The position numbers and the translations under genes are program-made. From Cepaea nemoralis (Eukaryota; Mollusca; Gastropoda; Stylommatophora; Helicidae), in the NCBI GenBank assembly GCA_014155875.1, contig JACEFZ010013245.1, positions 34,139 through 98,138 on the forward strand: a DNA stretch of 64,000 nt. Reading direction: 5' to 3'. The notes beneath the pieces are model-generated. The model did no database searches, was not told where the DNA came from, and worked only from the letters and a program-made list of their open reading frames with translations. How positions within the stretch are numbered: the stretch's first letter is position 1; the number at the start of each line of letters is the position of its first letter. This document shows, piece after piece, positions 32,958 to 44,749 of the stretch.

Positions 32958-33358
32958 GGGGGAGGGCTGCGTGGTCTCGAGGTATGGTGTCTGCCTCGAG
33001 TGCTGGAGGTCCCGGGTTCATGCCCCGGTGAGGACGGGGATTTTTTTTTCACGCGGACTTCTAGTAATACAATTTCCCCTAGTCTCTGGGTAGTGAGATC
33101 GGATGCCCGTGTATATTGTTGCGCACGTAAAAAATCCCTTGGCAGTTGAAAATCGAAACAGAGTAGCCTAACGGCGCTGCCGGGCAAAATTTCGAGTTAA
33201 ACATTTACCCAAAGTATTTCATGATCGCCGGTGCTACGGAGTTCGTGCGCTGAGCTGAGTTTCTCCAGACTCAGGTTTGAGTTAGGAGGAGAACGGAGCA
33301 CTTATGGGTTACACCCATGTGCCGTGATGTTGATCCATCGACTAAACTAAACTGTAGT
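32958..33358 (+). mobile_element. SINE-E (tRNA head, LINE-like 3' end)
   Basis: GGAGGGCTGCGTGGTCTCGAG, with A-box-like TGGTCTCGAGG and B-box-like GGTCCCGGGTTCATGCC, forms a tRNA-like head. The body includes GTGCGCTGAGCTGAGTTTC. The end AGGAGAACGGAGCACTTATG, then GCCGTGATGTTGATCC, reads like the last codons of an RNase-H-type LINE (cf. GTERLWECPE at 57380). This suggests a tail borrowed from its partner LINE. A TAG tail follows. Confidence 0.7.
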
Positions 33359-33366
33359 AGTAGTAA

Positions 33367-33443
<77 letters not shown>

Positions 33444-33490
33444 ATAGTAGCAGTAGTAGTAGTGGTAATAATAATAATAATAATAATAAT
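33352..33490 (+). repeat. (TAG)n then (AAT)n microsatellite
   Basis: About 33 TAG/AGT units with a few AAT and CAG interruptions, then AAT repeats. Confidence 0.95.
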
Positions 33491-33627
33491 AGCATTAGCA
33501 AAAACAACAAATGATGGTAATATTGATGGGGACGATGATGAGAAAGGGTAGTGAATAAAGGAATAGGGCATGAGAAGGAGGAGGTAATGAGGAAAAAGAG
33601 AATGATGATGATGATTGTGGTGAACGT

Positions 33628-33690
33628 GAAGAAGAAGAAGAAGAAGAAGAAGAAGAAGAAGAAGAAGAAGAAGAAGAAGAAGAAGAAGAG
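33628..33690 (+). repeat. (GAA)n microsatellite
   Basis: About 20 GAA units. Confidence 0.95.
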
Positions 33691-34559
33691 AATACGAAAA
33701 ATACAATGTAATAAAACAGAATGTTTACTTGCTTTGACCTTCAAAGGAAAACAATGCCTGTATTTTAAAAGAAATCTTGCATTAGACAGCGGCTAAAACA
33801 ATGTAATCTATTTACGTTTACAGTTATGGCAAAGTGATCCATGTACGCATTCTTTAAATGTAATACCAGAACAGAGAGCACTATTGATCCATAGTCTGTA
33901 CGTCCGCGGGAGACAATTTAATTAGTGGACCACTAATGAGAAATCGGCGACAAGCACGTTAATCTTTTTATTCAAGTTAAAATTGCCAGATGAGCTTTCA
34001 GACACAATTTGCTTTTTGATTTTGATGTTTTTTGTTTTCTTCCGTGACGGTTGTGTCTTTAATAAATGTGAGCCATTGTGGATAGGATGTGTGACCAGTA
34101 ATATAACTTTATATACGCGACAACCAACTCGTGATGGGAACAATGAGTAGAGATGCTTTGAGATGGCTGCTGCATCGGAAACTGAGCACGCATGAGAATA
34201 GCTAATGTGCGGGCATGTCGTTTGTGATCACATCCCATCCCATCTTATCACAACACAACACGACACAACACAATACAACACGACACAACATAACACACAC
34301 ATAATGTTAGCATAAAATCAAGGCATGATTTGGTTGGTAGAACCTCTATAAGACTTGAGTTTTAACAAGTCCGATTCGTTGACGGGCAGGTCGCTTAAGC
34401 CTTGAGAAGAGCTTGAGTCCATCGGAATAAGGTTGGTCTAGAAACCTTCTTTCCTGAGAATTCCTACCCGGTACTTCATTTGAGACTATCCTGCAACGCA
34501 ACGTAACAACGCACGTAATTGACTCGTAGACTCGTATTGGAACGACCTGTAATAAATAT
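33691..34559. other. No gene seen; CACAACA-type short tandem at 34240-34300
   Basis: The only structure is an imperfect CACAACA/CGACACAACA tandem near 34248-34304. Confidence 0.55.
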
Positions 34560-34800
34560 ACTGGCTTGGTATATAGTTGAGTTGAGTTGAGATAAGAACC
34601 AATATCTTTGCACTCAGGACATTCCCATACACGCTCCGTCCCCTCGTTCAACAGCTAGCGAAGAGTCATACTGCTAATCGATCCTACCGCTATCTGATTG
34701 AAAGTTCTCCTGGTCTTCCCTCTCAGTGTCGAGACTCTTACGGTACCCCTTCCGATCCTACGCAATCTCATTCTTTCCACATACGGGTTCTCAATCTTGG
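34560..34800 (-). pseudogene. LINE 3' end with (ACTCA)n tail
   Basis: The minus strand reads YVERMRLRRIGRGTVRVST, LRGKTRRTFNQIAVGS and NEGTERVWECPECKDIG, then ends in an AACTCAACTCAAC tail (34576-34590). The protein end is the same as at 57220-57421, but the tail unit differs. Confidence 0.7.
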
Positions 34801-35531
34801 TGTGTAACAAACAGAGTACAACAGAATGTCATGATAGTGGCTAACCACATATTACGGCCTGAAATTTGTTCCATGAAACATTGCATGTTGTGGAGGTTGT
34901 GAAGAGACATGATTTCCCCCGCCAATTGTCAAGGCAGTCGACGAGCATGACGACAATGATTTCAATAAATGAGATCACGAAGACATTTTAAAAACACGTG
35001 CATGCAATCCCGACTGCCCAAATGGCCTGGTAGTTCGGAGGTTCACGTGACCCGGTAGTATTCAGGTCGCCGAAGCGCTTCAACGCTCCGAAACGCACAG
35101 AAAGCTTTTGCCGTCAGCTGAGGAAATAAATGTCATTGATGATAGGGACTGGTCACCACGCTTCATAGCACTCTGACCTAGTTTAAATCTGACTTGTCTT
35201 CTTCTTTACGTTTTGGATGGAAGTGCATGACGCGTGTCTAGCTAAGGGGTCGGTGTGTCCGAATTTGTCATGCAACTGTGTCTGGTGTACTTCCTCTAGA
35301 CAGATTCCACGCAAAGCTACAGACCAGTACACCTCTTGTTTTATTACGATTTTACCAGAGCAGGCGCCTTCTTGCACGCAGGCGCTCATATCTGTCGACC
35401 TTACCCAAAGTGGATGTAAGGACTCATTACGTGAGAGACGTTAGTTATCATTACAAAACAATGGTTCTTGTAAAAGTTTCCAGCCGTTTGGTGAGGTTCA
35501 AACCCGCAAACATTTGAGCATGTAATGAATT
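34801..35531. other. No gene seen
   Basis: Unassigned. Several open stretches of 60-79 codons have no recognisable domain. Confidence 0.45.
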
Positions 35532-35882
35532 TTAGGGTTTCCGGAAAGGGGGGGGGGGGGGGGGGGGGGGGAATTAAGATTATTTCAAGATCGCGCTAAT
35601 ACAAGAACCGATTACTTGATATTGTTTTCCCCTTCATGCTGTACGGTTCTGTAAGTCTCACCTCTCTAATATTCAATTTATAAAGTAAGTAGATCTACAA
35701 ATCATGTTTTATGTGGACGTCTAGACTTGTTTTAGTATGTGCTATTAAATTTAGCTTCTATTATTACGTATACTGTGTAGGGGCGGAGGTGGGGTTTTTA
35801 GGTAGGAAATACGAAAGGGGGGAATGACGTTCTGAAAATATGGTGAAGGGGGGCACGGGCCAAAAAAGGTTGAGAACCATTG
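35532..35882 (-). mobile_element. hAT-type MITE, left end truncated
   Basis: The right end GGTTGAGAACCATTG is the inverted CAGTGGTTCTCAACC terminus. The interior matches 15483-15857 in reverse (GAACCGATTACTTGATATTG, TCTAGACTTGTTTTAGTATG). The opposite terminus is missing at about 35532. A G29-class run lies at about 35549-35571. Confidence 0.85.
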
Positions 35883-35949
35883 CTCTAGGACATCACCTGA
35901 GGAGTGACAGCACAGCACACTGGACACTTACGACAGCAATCCGTCAATA

Positions 35950-36165
35950 TCAAATCATCATCATCAATTACCATGCCAGCTGGCGTAGGCGTTCATATCT
36001 CTCCACATATCTTGTTCTTTGGTGTTCTGGATCAACTCTGCTGTTAATATTCCTCCATGCCACCGTCTCAATTCTTCCAGCATCATTTCTCTTGGTAGGC
36101 CTCTTCCTCTGTTCCGCTCGATCTTTCCAGTCGTCAAGATGTTCTCCAATGCCTCTCTTACATCA
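35950..36165 (-). pseudogene. LINE 3' end with (TGA)n-type tail
   Basis: The minus strand reads ENILTTGKIERNRGRGLPRE, LEELRRWHGG, AELIQNT and DMNAYASWHG, then a stop merging into TGATGATGATTTG. Confidence 0.8.
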
Positions 36166-36412
36166 CATGACTAAAGAAAACTGTTTGTCTCTTTCTACAC
36201 AATATCAGATGGATGATCGTTATACTGATTTTGACGATGATGACGACGTTATGGGCGCGAACAACTGACCACCTATTCCTCCTTGCACCCAGGCTTGACA
36301 AACGTGACGGTCCAACCACTTCACATACCTACTGTAGATTCCTGCTACTAACAACTTCTAGCATTCTCCCCACCGGCGTCTGTGGATTAGGGGATAGTAA
36401 ACCTAAATTTCA

Positions 36413-36587
36413 CGATTCCTGGAGACGATTTGAAGCAGATAACTGTGCGTTGATATAGATGGTATGAGACTTCGACCGTTCAGAAAGCAACGTCAAACTG
36501 CACATTTCCTAATGAATCACAAACAGCCAATAAATGCTGGAGTTGACTGCAACATCTGTAAAGTTCATGCAACTAACTTTTTCGACA
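36413..36587 (+). mobile_element. SINE-A copy
   Basis: AGACGATTTGAAGCAGATAAC, CCGTTCAGAAAGCAACG, CAAACAGCCAATAAATGCTGG and GTTCATGCAACTAAC. Confidence 0.8.
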
Positions 36588-36884
36588 TACTCTCCACACG
36601 TTTCCAAATCCTGGTTGCGGAGAGTTAATTTCCGGGCAGGATTGCTAACGGACTTTTCTTGCAGAAACAAAAAAGCATGCTTTAAAATATTAACTACAAA
36701 AAGCCAGAGTTCCATGTTTTGTAATCTTCTAATGGAGAGACCCAGCATGCAGCAGGCTTCTGACGTGAATGTGAGTACCGCTGCACCAATCAATGTGCCA
36801 CCTCGCCGGGGTTTCCTGTGGACTCAGGGTTAGAAATACACAGAAATACCAATCGCTGGGGAATCCCGGGTGACACCGAATCAT

Positions 36885-37168
36885 CGTGGGGAATTTTTGT
36901 TTTATTGTTGTTGCGCTCGCTCGTTTTGAACCCAAGTGTAGTCCATACACACTAATTCTAGCAGTGCTGGACTGAATTTTGCGTGTGTAATAACTTTCCC
37001 TATTACCAGTGTCCCTCGCCATCAGGCGAACCCACTCTGACTTCAGAGGTACTTGTAATTTTGTCTAGGACAAGAGATCAACATTTTAGTCCAACTGTCC
37101 GGTGTAGGGGTTGAACTGGATGTTTAAGAACACGCATTCTTATCCATTCGGCCATCCTGACCTCCCAT
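36885..37168 (-). mobile_element. SINE-C copy, reverse orientation
   Basis: GCGCTCGCTCGTTTTGAACC, GTCCCTCGCCATCAGGCGAA, GTGTAGGGGTTGAAC (reversed B box) and TTCGGCCATCCTGACC (reversed A-box half). Confidence 0.85.
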
Positions 37169-37169
37169 C

Positions 37170-37640
37170 GTGGGGAATCAGATCACATGTAATGATCTGC
37201 ACTTGTAGAGGTAAAGACAAGAAGATGAGATCAGAGTTCAAGACCTGAAGAAGAGGTCAGAGGACAAGACAAGAAGAAGAGGTCGCAGAACACCCCAGAC
37301 AATATAAACATTGAAAGAAAGTATCAATTATCTGTCAATTAATCTACCCCATTTAATGTCATTCCCAATGCGTCTTCACTGTCCTGTATCCATCAGTCGA
37401 CCTCTGCCTTTTCCTCCAGGAACTTCTGTCCATCATCATCCTTTCCAACACCGTTGCGTTTGACATATAATTAGTGTTTCAGTTTCTGCGAGGTTATGCT
37501 GTCTATGGGCCATGTTTTTCCCCCAAGGTTCAGATCCCGATGAATGTGAATAAGTCCCTTGCTCCCGGTCCACGGTATCACTCCCGCGAACCTATTTCAA
37601 AAGCCCTACACAATAGAGCCATTACCCTTTTTGGACAACA
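37170..37640. other. No intact gene; possible LINE scrap near 37330-37450
   Basis: GAAGAAGAGGTCAGAGGACAAG repeats near 37200-37290 resemble the inverted-repeat family at 51240. PGGKGRGRLMDTGQ on the minus strand near 37400 may be a LINE scrap. Confidence 0.4.
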
Positions 37641-37764
37641 ATCGTCTTCAATTTAACATACTATTTGTGGCTGACTCGGTCACAGGATTATTAATCTGAG
37701 CCGGGGGTGGACCTTAATATAACTTATCTTTGAGGCTGAACGGGGTAAGGGTAATGGTATAATC

Positions 37765-37785
37765 GAATCGAATCGAATCGAACCA
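37765..37785 (+). repeat. (AATCG)n microsatellite
   Basis: Four AATCG units, possibly the tail of an unrecognised retroelement ending just before. Confidence 0.8.
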
Positions 37786-37849
37786 AAAGCCCCTATCAGT
37801 ATCTTTAACGATTGCGAAATGATCCATGACTAAGAAACACCGTTAAAAG

Positions 37850-38048
37850 TTAATTGTATTCTTTACTGGACGCGACAATCACCAGTAGCATTGTTTGACT
37901 GTTTGTGATTGACTAGACAAGACATCGTCCAGTAGGCTGGCCCCAACACTTCACATACCCACAGCAGGATCCTGGTTTGTGATGTACTAGGCAAGACATC
38001 GTCCAGTAGGATGGCCCCAACACTTCACATACCCACAGCAGGATCCTG
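37850..38048 (-). repeat. SINE-A tail fragment followed by a ~66-bp tandem duplication
   Basis: TTAATTGTATTCTTTACTGG through GTTTGTGATTGACT is a SINE-A 3' piece. ACAAGACATCGTCCAGTAGG through CACAGCAGGATCCTGGTTT occurs twice in tandem (37918-37977 and 37984-38051). Confidence 0.75.
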
Positions 38049-38051
38049 GTT

Positions 38052-38337
38052 TTTGTTTTTGTTTTGCGTTCGCTGGCTGTCAACTCAAGCGTAGTCCATA
38101 CACGTGCTACTATTCCTGGTATCACTGAACTGATTTTTTGTTCTTTCAGTGGATTAGCTTTCCTTAGTACCAGTGCCCCTTGCCATCATGAATGCCCACT
38201 CTGATTTCTGAGTTGCTTGTAAGATAGGTTCCTAAGTCAGGACGAGAAGTCAACATTTTAGTCCAACTGGCAGGTGTTGAACCAGATGAAAGCTTAAACG
38301 CGAGCATTCTGATCTATTCGGCCATGCTGACCTCGGA
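38052..38337 (-). mobile_element. SINE-C copy, reverse orientation
   Basis: GCGTTCGCTGGCTGTCAACTC, CTTGCCATCATGAATGCCC, GGTGTTGAACCAGATG and TTCGGCCATGCTGACCTC. Confidence 0.85.
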
Positions 38338-38684
38338 CTAGTTTTTGTTTTTTGTGTGCGTGCTATTATTACTGAAATGGAAATTTGATCAAAATAGTGT
38401 TAGAGAAGTGGGTGAGAGTTTCTAATAATAAAGAGACAGCAAACGATAGGGAAGAATACACACTACACTAGGCTTTGCGTCGTTGAAATATAGTGGCATA
38501 AGTATTGATCGATAATAGTTGAGAGAAATGTGAAGAGACGCGACCGCCCTCCTCGGTTGTCCAAACATTTAAGACAATTTGTCAATGAATTAGTTCTGTC
38601 TGCCAGGAAATGGATCAAACAGTCACATTATGCTAGTGTAGTTTTAGTTTGGTTGGCCTTGGGGTGGGCGAGGAGGAGGGAAGT

Positions 38685-38691
<7 letters not shown>
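38338..38691. other. No gene seen
   Basis: Unassigned sequence running up to a GA microsatellite. Confidence 0.5.

Positions 38692-38779
<88 letters not shown>
38691..38779 (+). repeat. (GA)n microsatellite
   Basis: About 44 GA dinucleotides. Confidence 0.97.
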
Positions 38780-38782
<3 letters not shown>

Positions 38783-39160
38783 GGAGGGAGAGAGAACCCG
38801 GGCTACATGCAGAAACAATTAATGTCACGCTCACCCACTGCTCCCGGGTCGAAGGTTGAGCCAACTGGGCATTAGGCTTCCAGACCGGAAGTGACCACTG
38901 GTGAGTTGATTCGATTGTATCTCATACCCTGTCAGTTCTGGCTGGGGCGTGGCGTATTAAGTGGATCAGCCCCATGGCGCCCTGGAAGACATCTGCTCAC
39001 CCAATAGTTTAATCATCTTAAGAGTGTCCAATTTGTCCAGCGCCATTTTCATAAACGAGGTGACCGGTGATAAAAAGAAGGTTAATTAAAGGCTCCCTGG
39101 TCGGCCCAGCTTTAAATATCATGGGAAGTAAAGGTGGCGGCGTGATAATGAATACATTTT
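38780..39160. other. No gene seen; possibly unique DNA
   Basis: GC-moderate sequence without a repeat signature I recognise and without a convincing reading frame. Confidence 0.45.
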
Positions 39161-39164
39161 TTTG

Positions 39165-39426
39165 CGCTCGCTCGCTTTGAACTCAAGCGTAGTTCATACA
39201 CATTACTTCTAGTAGTGCTGGACTGAATTTTGCGAGTGTATTAGCTTTCCCTATTAACAGTGTCCCTCGCCATCAGGCGACCCACTCCGAATTCAGAAGT
39301 ACTTGTAATTAACATCCCCACGTCAAGGACAGTTTAAGTCCAACTGTCCGATATCGGGGTTGAACCGCTTACCTCACCGGATGTTTCAGAACACGCGTTC
39401 TTATCCATTCGGTCATGCTGACCTAC
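39165..39426 (-). mobile_element. SINE-C copy, reverse orientation
   Basis: GCGCTCGCTCGCTTTGAACTC, TCCCTCGCCATCAGGCGACC, ATATCGGGGTTGAACCGC and ATTCGGTCATGCTGACC. Confidence 0.87.
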
Positions 39427-39554
39427 TAATGAATACACTTGACTTGATAATATTGAGAAAATGGCAGTAAGCATGACGTAGGAGAGTTGGGCCAATGGAC
39501 CTTAAGCTCCTGTAGTCTATGAATTGTGAACTTCATAAATAAGCATAGATGTAC

Positions 39555-41350
39555 TGTTGAGCGCTGATAGAATCAGAAGACGGAAGTAGCGACTGTTTTG
39601 TTTGAGGCTTATAGAAGTAGAAGACGGAAGTAAGAGACTGTATTGTTTGAGGCTTATAGAAGTAGAAGACGGAAGTAGAGACTGTATTGTTTGAGGCTTA
39701 TAGAAGTAGAAGACGGAAGTAGAGACTGTATTGTTTGAGGCTTATAGAAGTAGAAGACGGAAGTAGAGACTGTATTGTTTGAGGCTTATAGAAGTAGAAG
39801 ACGGAAGTAGAGACTGTATTGTTTGAGGCTTATAGAAGTAGAAGACGGAAGTAGAGACTGTATTGTTTGAGGCTTATAGAAGTAGAAGACAGAAGTAGAG
39901 ACTGTATTGTTTGAGGCTTATAGAAGTAGAAGACAGAAGTAGAGACTGTATTGTTTGAGGCTTATAGAAGTAGAAGACGGAAGTAGAGACTGTATTGTTT
40001 GAGGCTTATAGAAGTAGAAGACAGGAAGTAGAGACTGTATTGTTTGAGGCTTATAGAAGTAGAAGACGGAAGTAGAGACTGTATTGTTTGAGGCTTATAG
40101 AAGTAGAAGACAGGAAGTAGAGACTGTATTGTTTGAGGCTTATAGAAGTAGAAGACAGAAGTAGAGACTGTATTGTTTGAGGCTTATAGAAGTAGAAGAC
40201 AGAAGTAGAGACTGTATTGTTTGAGGCTTATAGAAGTAGAAGACAGAAGTAGAGACTGTATTGTTTGAGGCTTATAGAAGTAGAAGACGGAAGTAGAGAC
40301 TGTATTGTTTGAGGCTTATAGAAGTAGAAGACGGAATTAGAGACTGTATTGTTTGAGGCTTATAGAAGTAGAAGACAGAAGTAGAGACTGTATTGTTTGA
40401 GGCTTATAGAAGTAGAAGACAGAAGTAGAGACTGTATTGTTTGAGGCTTATAGAAGTAGAAGACAGAAGTAGAGACTGTATTGTTTGAGGCTTATAGAAG
40501 TAGAAGACAGAAGTAGAGACTAGTGTTTGAGGCTTATAGAAGTAGAAGACAGAAGTAGAGACTTTATTGTTTGAGGCTTATAGAAGTAGAAGACAGAAGT
40601 AGAGACTGTATTGTTTGAGGCTTATAGAAGTAGAAGACAGAAGTAGAGACTGTATTGTTTGAGGCTTATAGAAGTAGAAGACGGAAGTAGAGACTGTATT
40701 GTTTGAGGCTTATAGAAGTAGAAGACGGAAGTAGAGACTGTATTGTTTGAGGCTTATAGAAGTAGAAGGACAGAAGTAGAGACTGTATTGTTTGAGGCTT
40801 ATAGAAGTAGGAGACAGAAGTAGAGACTGTATTGTTTGAGGCTTATAGAAGCAGAAGACGGAAGTAGAGACTGTTTTGTTTGAGGCTTATAGAAGTAGAA
40901 GACGGAAGTAGAGACTGTATTGTTTGAGGCTTATAGAAGTAGAAGACGGAAGTAGAGACTGTATTGTTTGAGGCTTATAGAAGCAGAAGACGGAAGTAGA
41001 GACTGTATTGTTTGAGGCTTATAGAAGCAGAAGACGGAAGTAGAGACTGTATTGTTTGAGGCTTATAGAATTAGAAGACAGAAGTAGAGACAGAAGTAGA
41101 GACTGTATTGTTTGAGGCTTATAGAAGTAGAAGACAGAAGTAGAGACTGTATTATTTCTTCTTCTTCTTCTTCGTTCATCCGGAGTTTTTTTTCCGGATG
41201 TGATTGCGTTGTGCCTGTTTACAGCAGAGCTGCGTTCTTGCGCCTTTAGGCCGACACATCCGACTTCTGCGGGCTATTGTTGACCGGGTTAACCTTCCCG
41301 GGCTGTATTGTTTGAGGCTTATAGAAGCAGAAGAAAGAACTAGAGACTCT
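39555..41350 (+). repeat. 44-bp minisatellite, about 36 units, carrying one SINE-B
   Basis: The unit GTAGAGACTGTATTGTTTGA plus GGCTTATAGAAGTAGAAGAC plus (A/G)GAA is very homogeneous, with A/G variation in one position and rare indels (for example near 40510 and 41080). The last unit is separated from the array by a SINE-B at 41154-41302. Confidence 0.95.
41154..41302 (-). mobile_element. SINE-B inserted in the last minisatellite unit, 7-bp TSD
   Basis: CTGTATT, part of the array unit, lies at 41147-41153 and 41303-41309. The insert reads reversed from TTCTTCTTC tail through CATCCGGAGTTTTTTTTCCG to GGTTAACCTTCCCGG. Confidence 0.92.
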
Positions 41351-41549
41351 AGTCTTCCTTCCTTCTTCTACGTCTATGGGTGTCAAACAGTACATGTGTG
41401 TTTGTTTATGACCTGTCTTAGCGACCAAGAAGGGTTCCCCAATTGATATTTATATTTATAGGGGATTTCCGTTGGAAACTGAAGATGATGTTGAAGACGA
41501 GTATCTACTTGGTTTGGAAACGTTTTCCGTGTAGTAAAAGACACAAGGG

Positions 41550-41875
41550 AGATGCCGTAGCGTAGTGGCTGGACGATTACAAGCGAAAGAAAGAAGAAGC
41601 CAGACGCTTACCTGTTGCCCGGTGGTCATGGGTTCGTCCCTCATGGGGGAAATTCGAATTTAAAAAATAAAATGTCCTTGGTTTCCATGTCGATCCAGCC
41701 TAAAATGGGTACCAGAAAAGTTGTTTTGGAAGTAAATGAGGAAGGCGTAGTTCTAACCATGTCACCCACAGAATGTCGATTGGTCTGGAACAATCTAGAT
41801 CTAGCAACATATGTCCAGTTCTGGCTTACTGGTCCTTTACTTATTGACCTGCTAAAGACGCGAGTTTATCTATTC
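41550..41875 (+). mobile_element. SINE-F-like copy
   Basis: The head GATGCCGTAGCGTAGTGGCTG, B-box-like GGTCATGGGTTCGTCCC, AAAATGTCCTTGGTTTCCAT, GTCGATCCAGCCTAAAATGG and GGAAGTAAATGAGGAAGGCG. About 20 bp of GAAAGAAAGAAGAAG is inserted in the head. Confidence 0.65.
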
Positions 41876-42074
41876 GCCAAAGGTAAACTTGTTTCTTTCA
41901 CTACCCTAAAAATATTTGGACACAGTCGACAATTCATTTCCACATCTTCTTCAGGTACATGGGATAGTAATATGTTGGCGATCACCACGCTCCAATCCTG
42001 CCAGTTATCTCACATTTTATTGGAACGGATGTTATTTCGTTTAATATTGATCCCCCCCCCCTCTCCCACCATTG

Positions 42075-42160
42075 CTGTAAGCCGGCGTCTGTGGTGAAGT
42101 GGTAGCGAACGCGATCCACAACCCCGAATTCTGCGTTCGAAATCAGCTGCATGTTTTGTT
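42075..42160 (+). mobile_element. tRNA-like SINE head
   Basis: GGCGTCTGTGGTGAAGTGG and TTCTGCGTTCGAAATC resemble A- and B-box halves. No known body follows because the 66-bp repeat begins immediately. Confidence 0.4.
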
Positions 42161-42480
42161 TAAATATAGTGAATATAATGATCATTTACTGACATCTAGA
42201 TCTACAAATATTATTAGCCTTTGCTTTAAATCTAGTGATTACAATGATCATTTACTGACGTCTAGATCTACAAGTATAGATGATGTGTGCTATCAATCTA
42301 GTGATTACAATGATCATTTCCTGACGTATAAATCTATACATATAGATTACCTTTGCCATGAATATAGTGATTACAATGATAATTTGCTGACGTCTAGATC
42401 TACAAATACAGATGACCTTTGCTATAAATCTAGTGATTACCTAGTTGATGACAATGATCATTTACCGACGTTCCCCCAAA
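42160..42480 (+). repeat. 66-bp tandem repeat, about 4.5 units, frame-preserving
   Basis: The unit runs from TCTAGTGATTACAATGATCA through TTTACTGACGTCTAGATCTA to CCTTTGCTATAAA. Because 66 is 22 codons, a 132-codon reading frame (42099-42497) stays open with a repeated SSDYNDHLLTSRST motif. No signal peptide or domain is seen. Open frame is expected from the period alone, so coding is not supported. Confidence 0.85.
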
Positions 42481-42489
42481 GTGTAAGGG

Positions 42490-43865
42490 CATGTTAGCAA
42501 ATGAAAGGTAAGAACATCGAAAGTCAACAAATGATTAACTCTGACCAAAGGCAACTTGAAACTCAATCTCCCACATACATGTCTTTATCTGATCTTATCT
42601 CTCCTGGTTTATTCTGCTCATCTCCCAGTGTCACTCTTCTCTCCCAGCTCTAATTTCTCGGCCTTCCCATCTCATTGTTCAAACTGAATCAGAATCTTAA
42701 GAGCCCAGCCAAGAGCGAAGGAATCCTGCGATATGCAATTGAGACTTCAACCCCGTGAGGTTTACAAGACAACGCCGTCTGAATTCCTTTTGTGGCAAAG
42801 ACGTTATCTGCTCTTTCCATCTGCTTCGAAACAAAGAATTCGGCAAGCGATATCATTAAGCACAACAATTATTGTATTATTTTTATTTTTTGTGGAATTA
42901 CTCAGCAAAGAAATGAAAAGCGACTAGTTCTCAACTAAAGATATCTGTTAAAAAAACAAAAGGGATAGAAAATCAATTAAAACTAATACTTAAAGCGCCA
43001 TGTTTAAAAGCCTCATGTTTTTTTAAGCTGCATCCGTTAGCTAAACAGATTACGGGACGCAGATCTTCTTCGGATAGAAATAAAAAATGCACTTCCTATT
43101 TTGTCCAGGTCTTGGCCTTTGGGAATTTGCATCCTAGGACCTGGACTGGGCAAGTGCTGTAACAAGGATCCCTTGAATGAAGGTTGAGTCAGGTGCAAGG
43201 TGCAGGGTGCAGGGTGCAGTCTCGGGCACGGGGATTGTCTTTTTGGGGTTAGGAATCTGAAAACAGACCTCGTGTCGTCATGCTTTTGGAATCAATAGGT
43301 CATCATCTTCTTTGGGTGCCTGGTTTGCAACAGACATTGCCAAATTTGACACTAATCATGTAAGTTGCCCGGTATTTTAAAGTGGCTGATTCTGGCTAAT
43401 ATTATTATATGGTGACCATCAGTGTAAACTTTCCAAATTTGACTCTCTAGTGCTTTAGTGTAATGTGAGGGTGTTAGGCTGCCAATGAGATAGCGAGGTC
43501 AGAACAAGGTTCAGTGTCAGCTTTCGATGTTCGCTACGAGAGGGAAAGACTGACCACCTACTCATCCGTGTACTAAGGTTTGCAAAAATGTGATGGTTCT
43601 ATCAAATTACAGACCTTATAGCAGTCCTATCTGTTCCACTGTTCACATGGGGAAGTAAGGAGCATTTTGTGTGATATTCACTTGCACAGGAACGGAACAT
43701 TATTGGGCGACCCTTTGCCGTGAATATGGAACCGTGACTAACTATAGCAAAAACTGCTTTGGGACAAATTTTAATGTTATGTATTTGAAGATTCTGTCGC
43801 AAGCGATCAAGCTATGAATAGCTGCCGCATTAATCTCTCTTTCTGCTTCTCTTACAAGATACATA
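42490..43865. other. No gene seen
   Basis: Unassigned, possibly unique DNA. A small GGTGCAGGGTGCAG tandem occurs near 43193-43218. The short open stretches have no motifs. Confidence 0.5.
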
Positions 43866-44135
43866 CCATTTACTTCAGGCGAACGAAAGAAGAAGAGGAA
43901 GAAACCAAAGTGGAGTTTACACAATAAGCAATACTGCAGTTACAGGAAATGTATTGCAAAGGAACGAAAGAAGAAGCCGGAAGACATACTGAAATTTATT
44001 GCAGATAAAAGAATTTATTTTTAAGGGAACACACAATGAAGGATAACACAAGATGGATTTATGCAAGAGGCACCCTTCCAGATACAAACAATTTATTTCA
44101 AAAGAACGAGAAGACGAATAGTAATAATAATTAAA
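43866..44135 (+). repeat. Three successive LINE 3'-end scraps
   Basis: The motif CAATACTGCAGTTACAGGAA...GGAACGAAAGAAGAAG (about 43929-43976) matches the 3' end of the LINE at 6160-6205. Related pieces stand at about 43868-43905 and 44080-44120, so three tail-like fragments lie in a row. Confidence 0.5.
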
Positions 44136-44745
44136 AACACCCGTTGAAACCAAATACAGTGCACATTATTGATAAAACTCTTTGAAGTATTATGCTTTAA
44201 TATGTGATCTTTGATTGCGGAGTGCAAGGAGGAAACATCCTTTGACTGCCACTTTTCTTCATCCACAAACCCTTTTCTGCCTGGTGAAAGTAATCACGTT
44301 TCTTTCTGTTGATCTTTTATCAATTCTTATGCTGATATCGTTCGATGCCATAAAGCAACATAATCGAACACCCTTTTGTTTTCTCCTTGATTCAATTTCT
44401 CGTCCAATTATTCATTGCTATTATTACATTGAAATGCAGCCAAAAGAACCCAGCACATGTACTCAAAGCCTTGAGAAAACCAGATGGAAAGAGCTACTGC
44501 AGGTGTATCAATGCCATTGTCCAGAAAGCAATGGTTGGGATTAAGGATTGACACAGCCTGGAAAGAACATCACAGCAAAGGCAAAAATAGACCCGTGGCG
44601 ATGATAACTGGGGTAGTGGGTCGGGAGGGATGTTCCTATATCAACCTAAGTCAGACAGCGGCAAACCCTTACAAGGGACCACATGAATGTCTGTGCATCG
44701 GACTTAAGTGTTAAAACTCAGTCTCTCGAGGTGATTTATCCTCCT
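44136..44745. other. No gene seen
   Basis: Open stretches of 76 and 109 codons are without recognisable domains. GGACTTAAGTGTTAAAACTC near 44700 recurs, diverged, after the next array near 46350. Confidence 0.45.
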
Positions 44746-44749
44746 CTCA

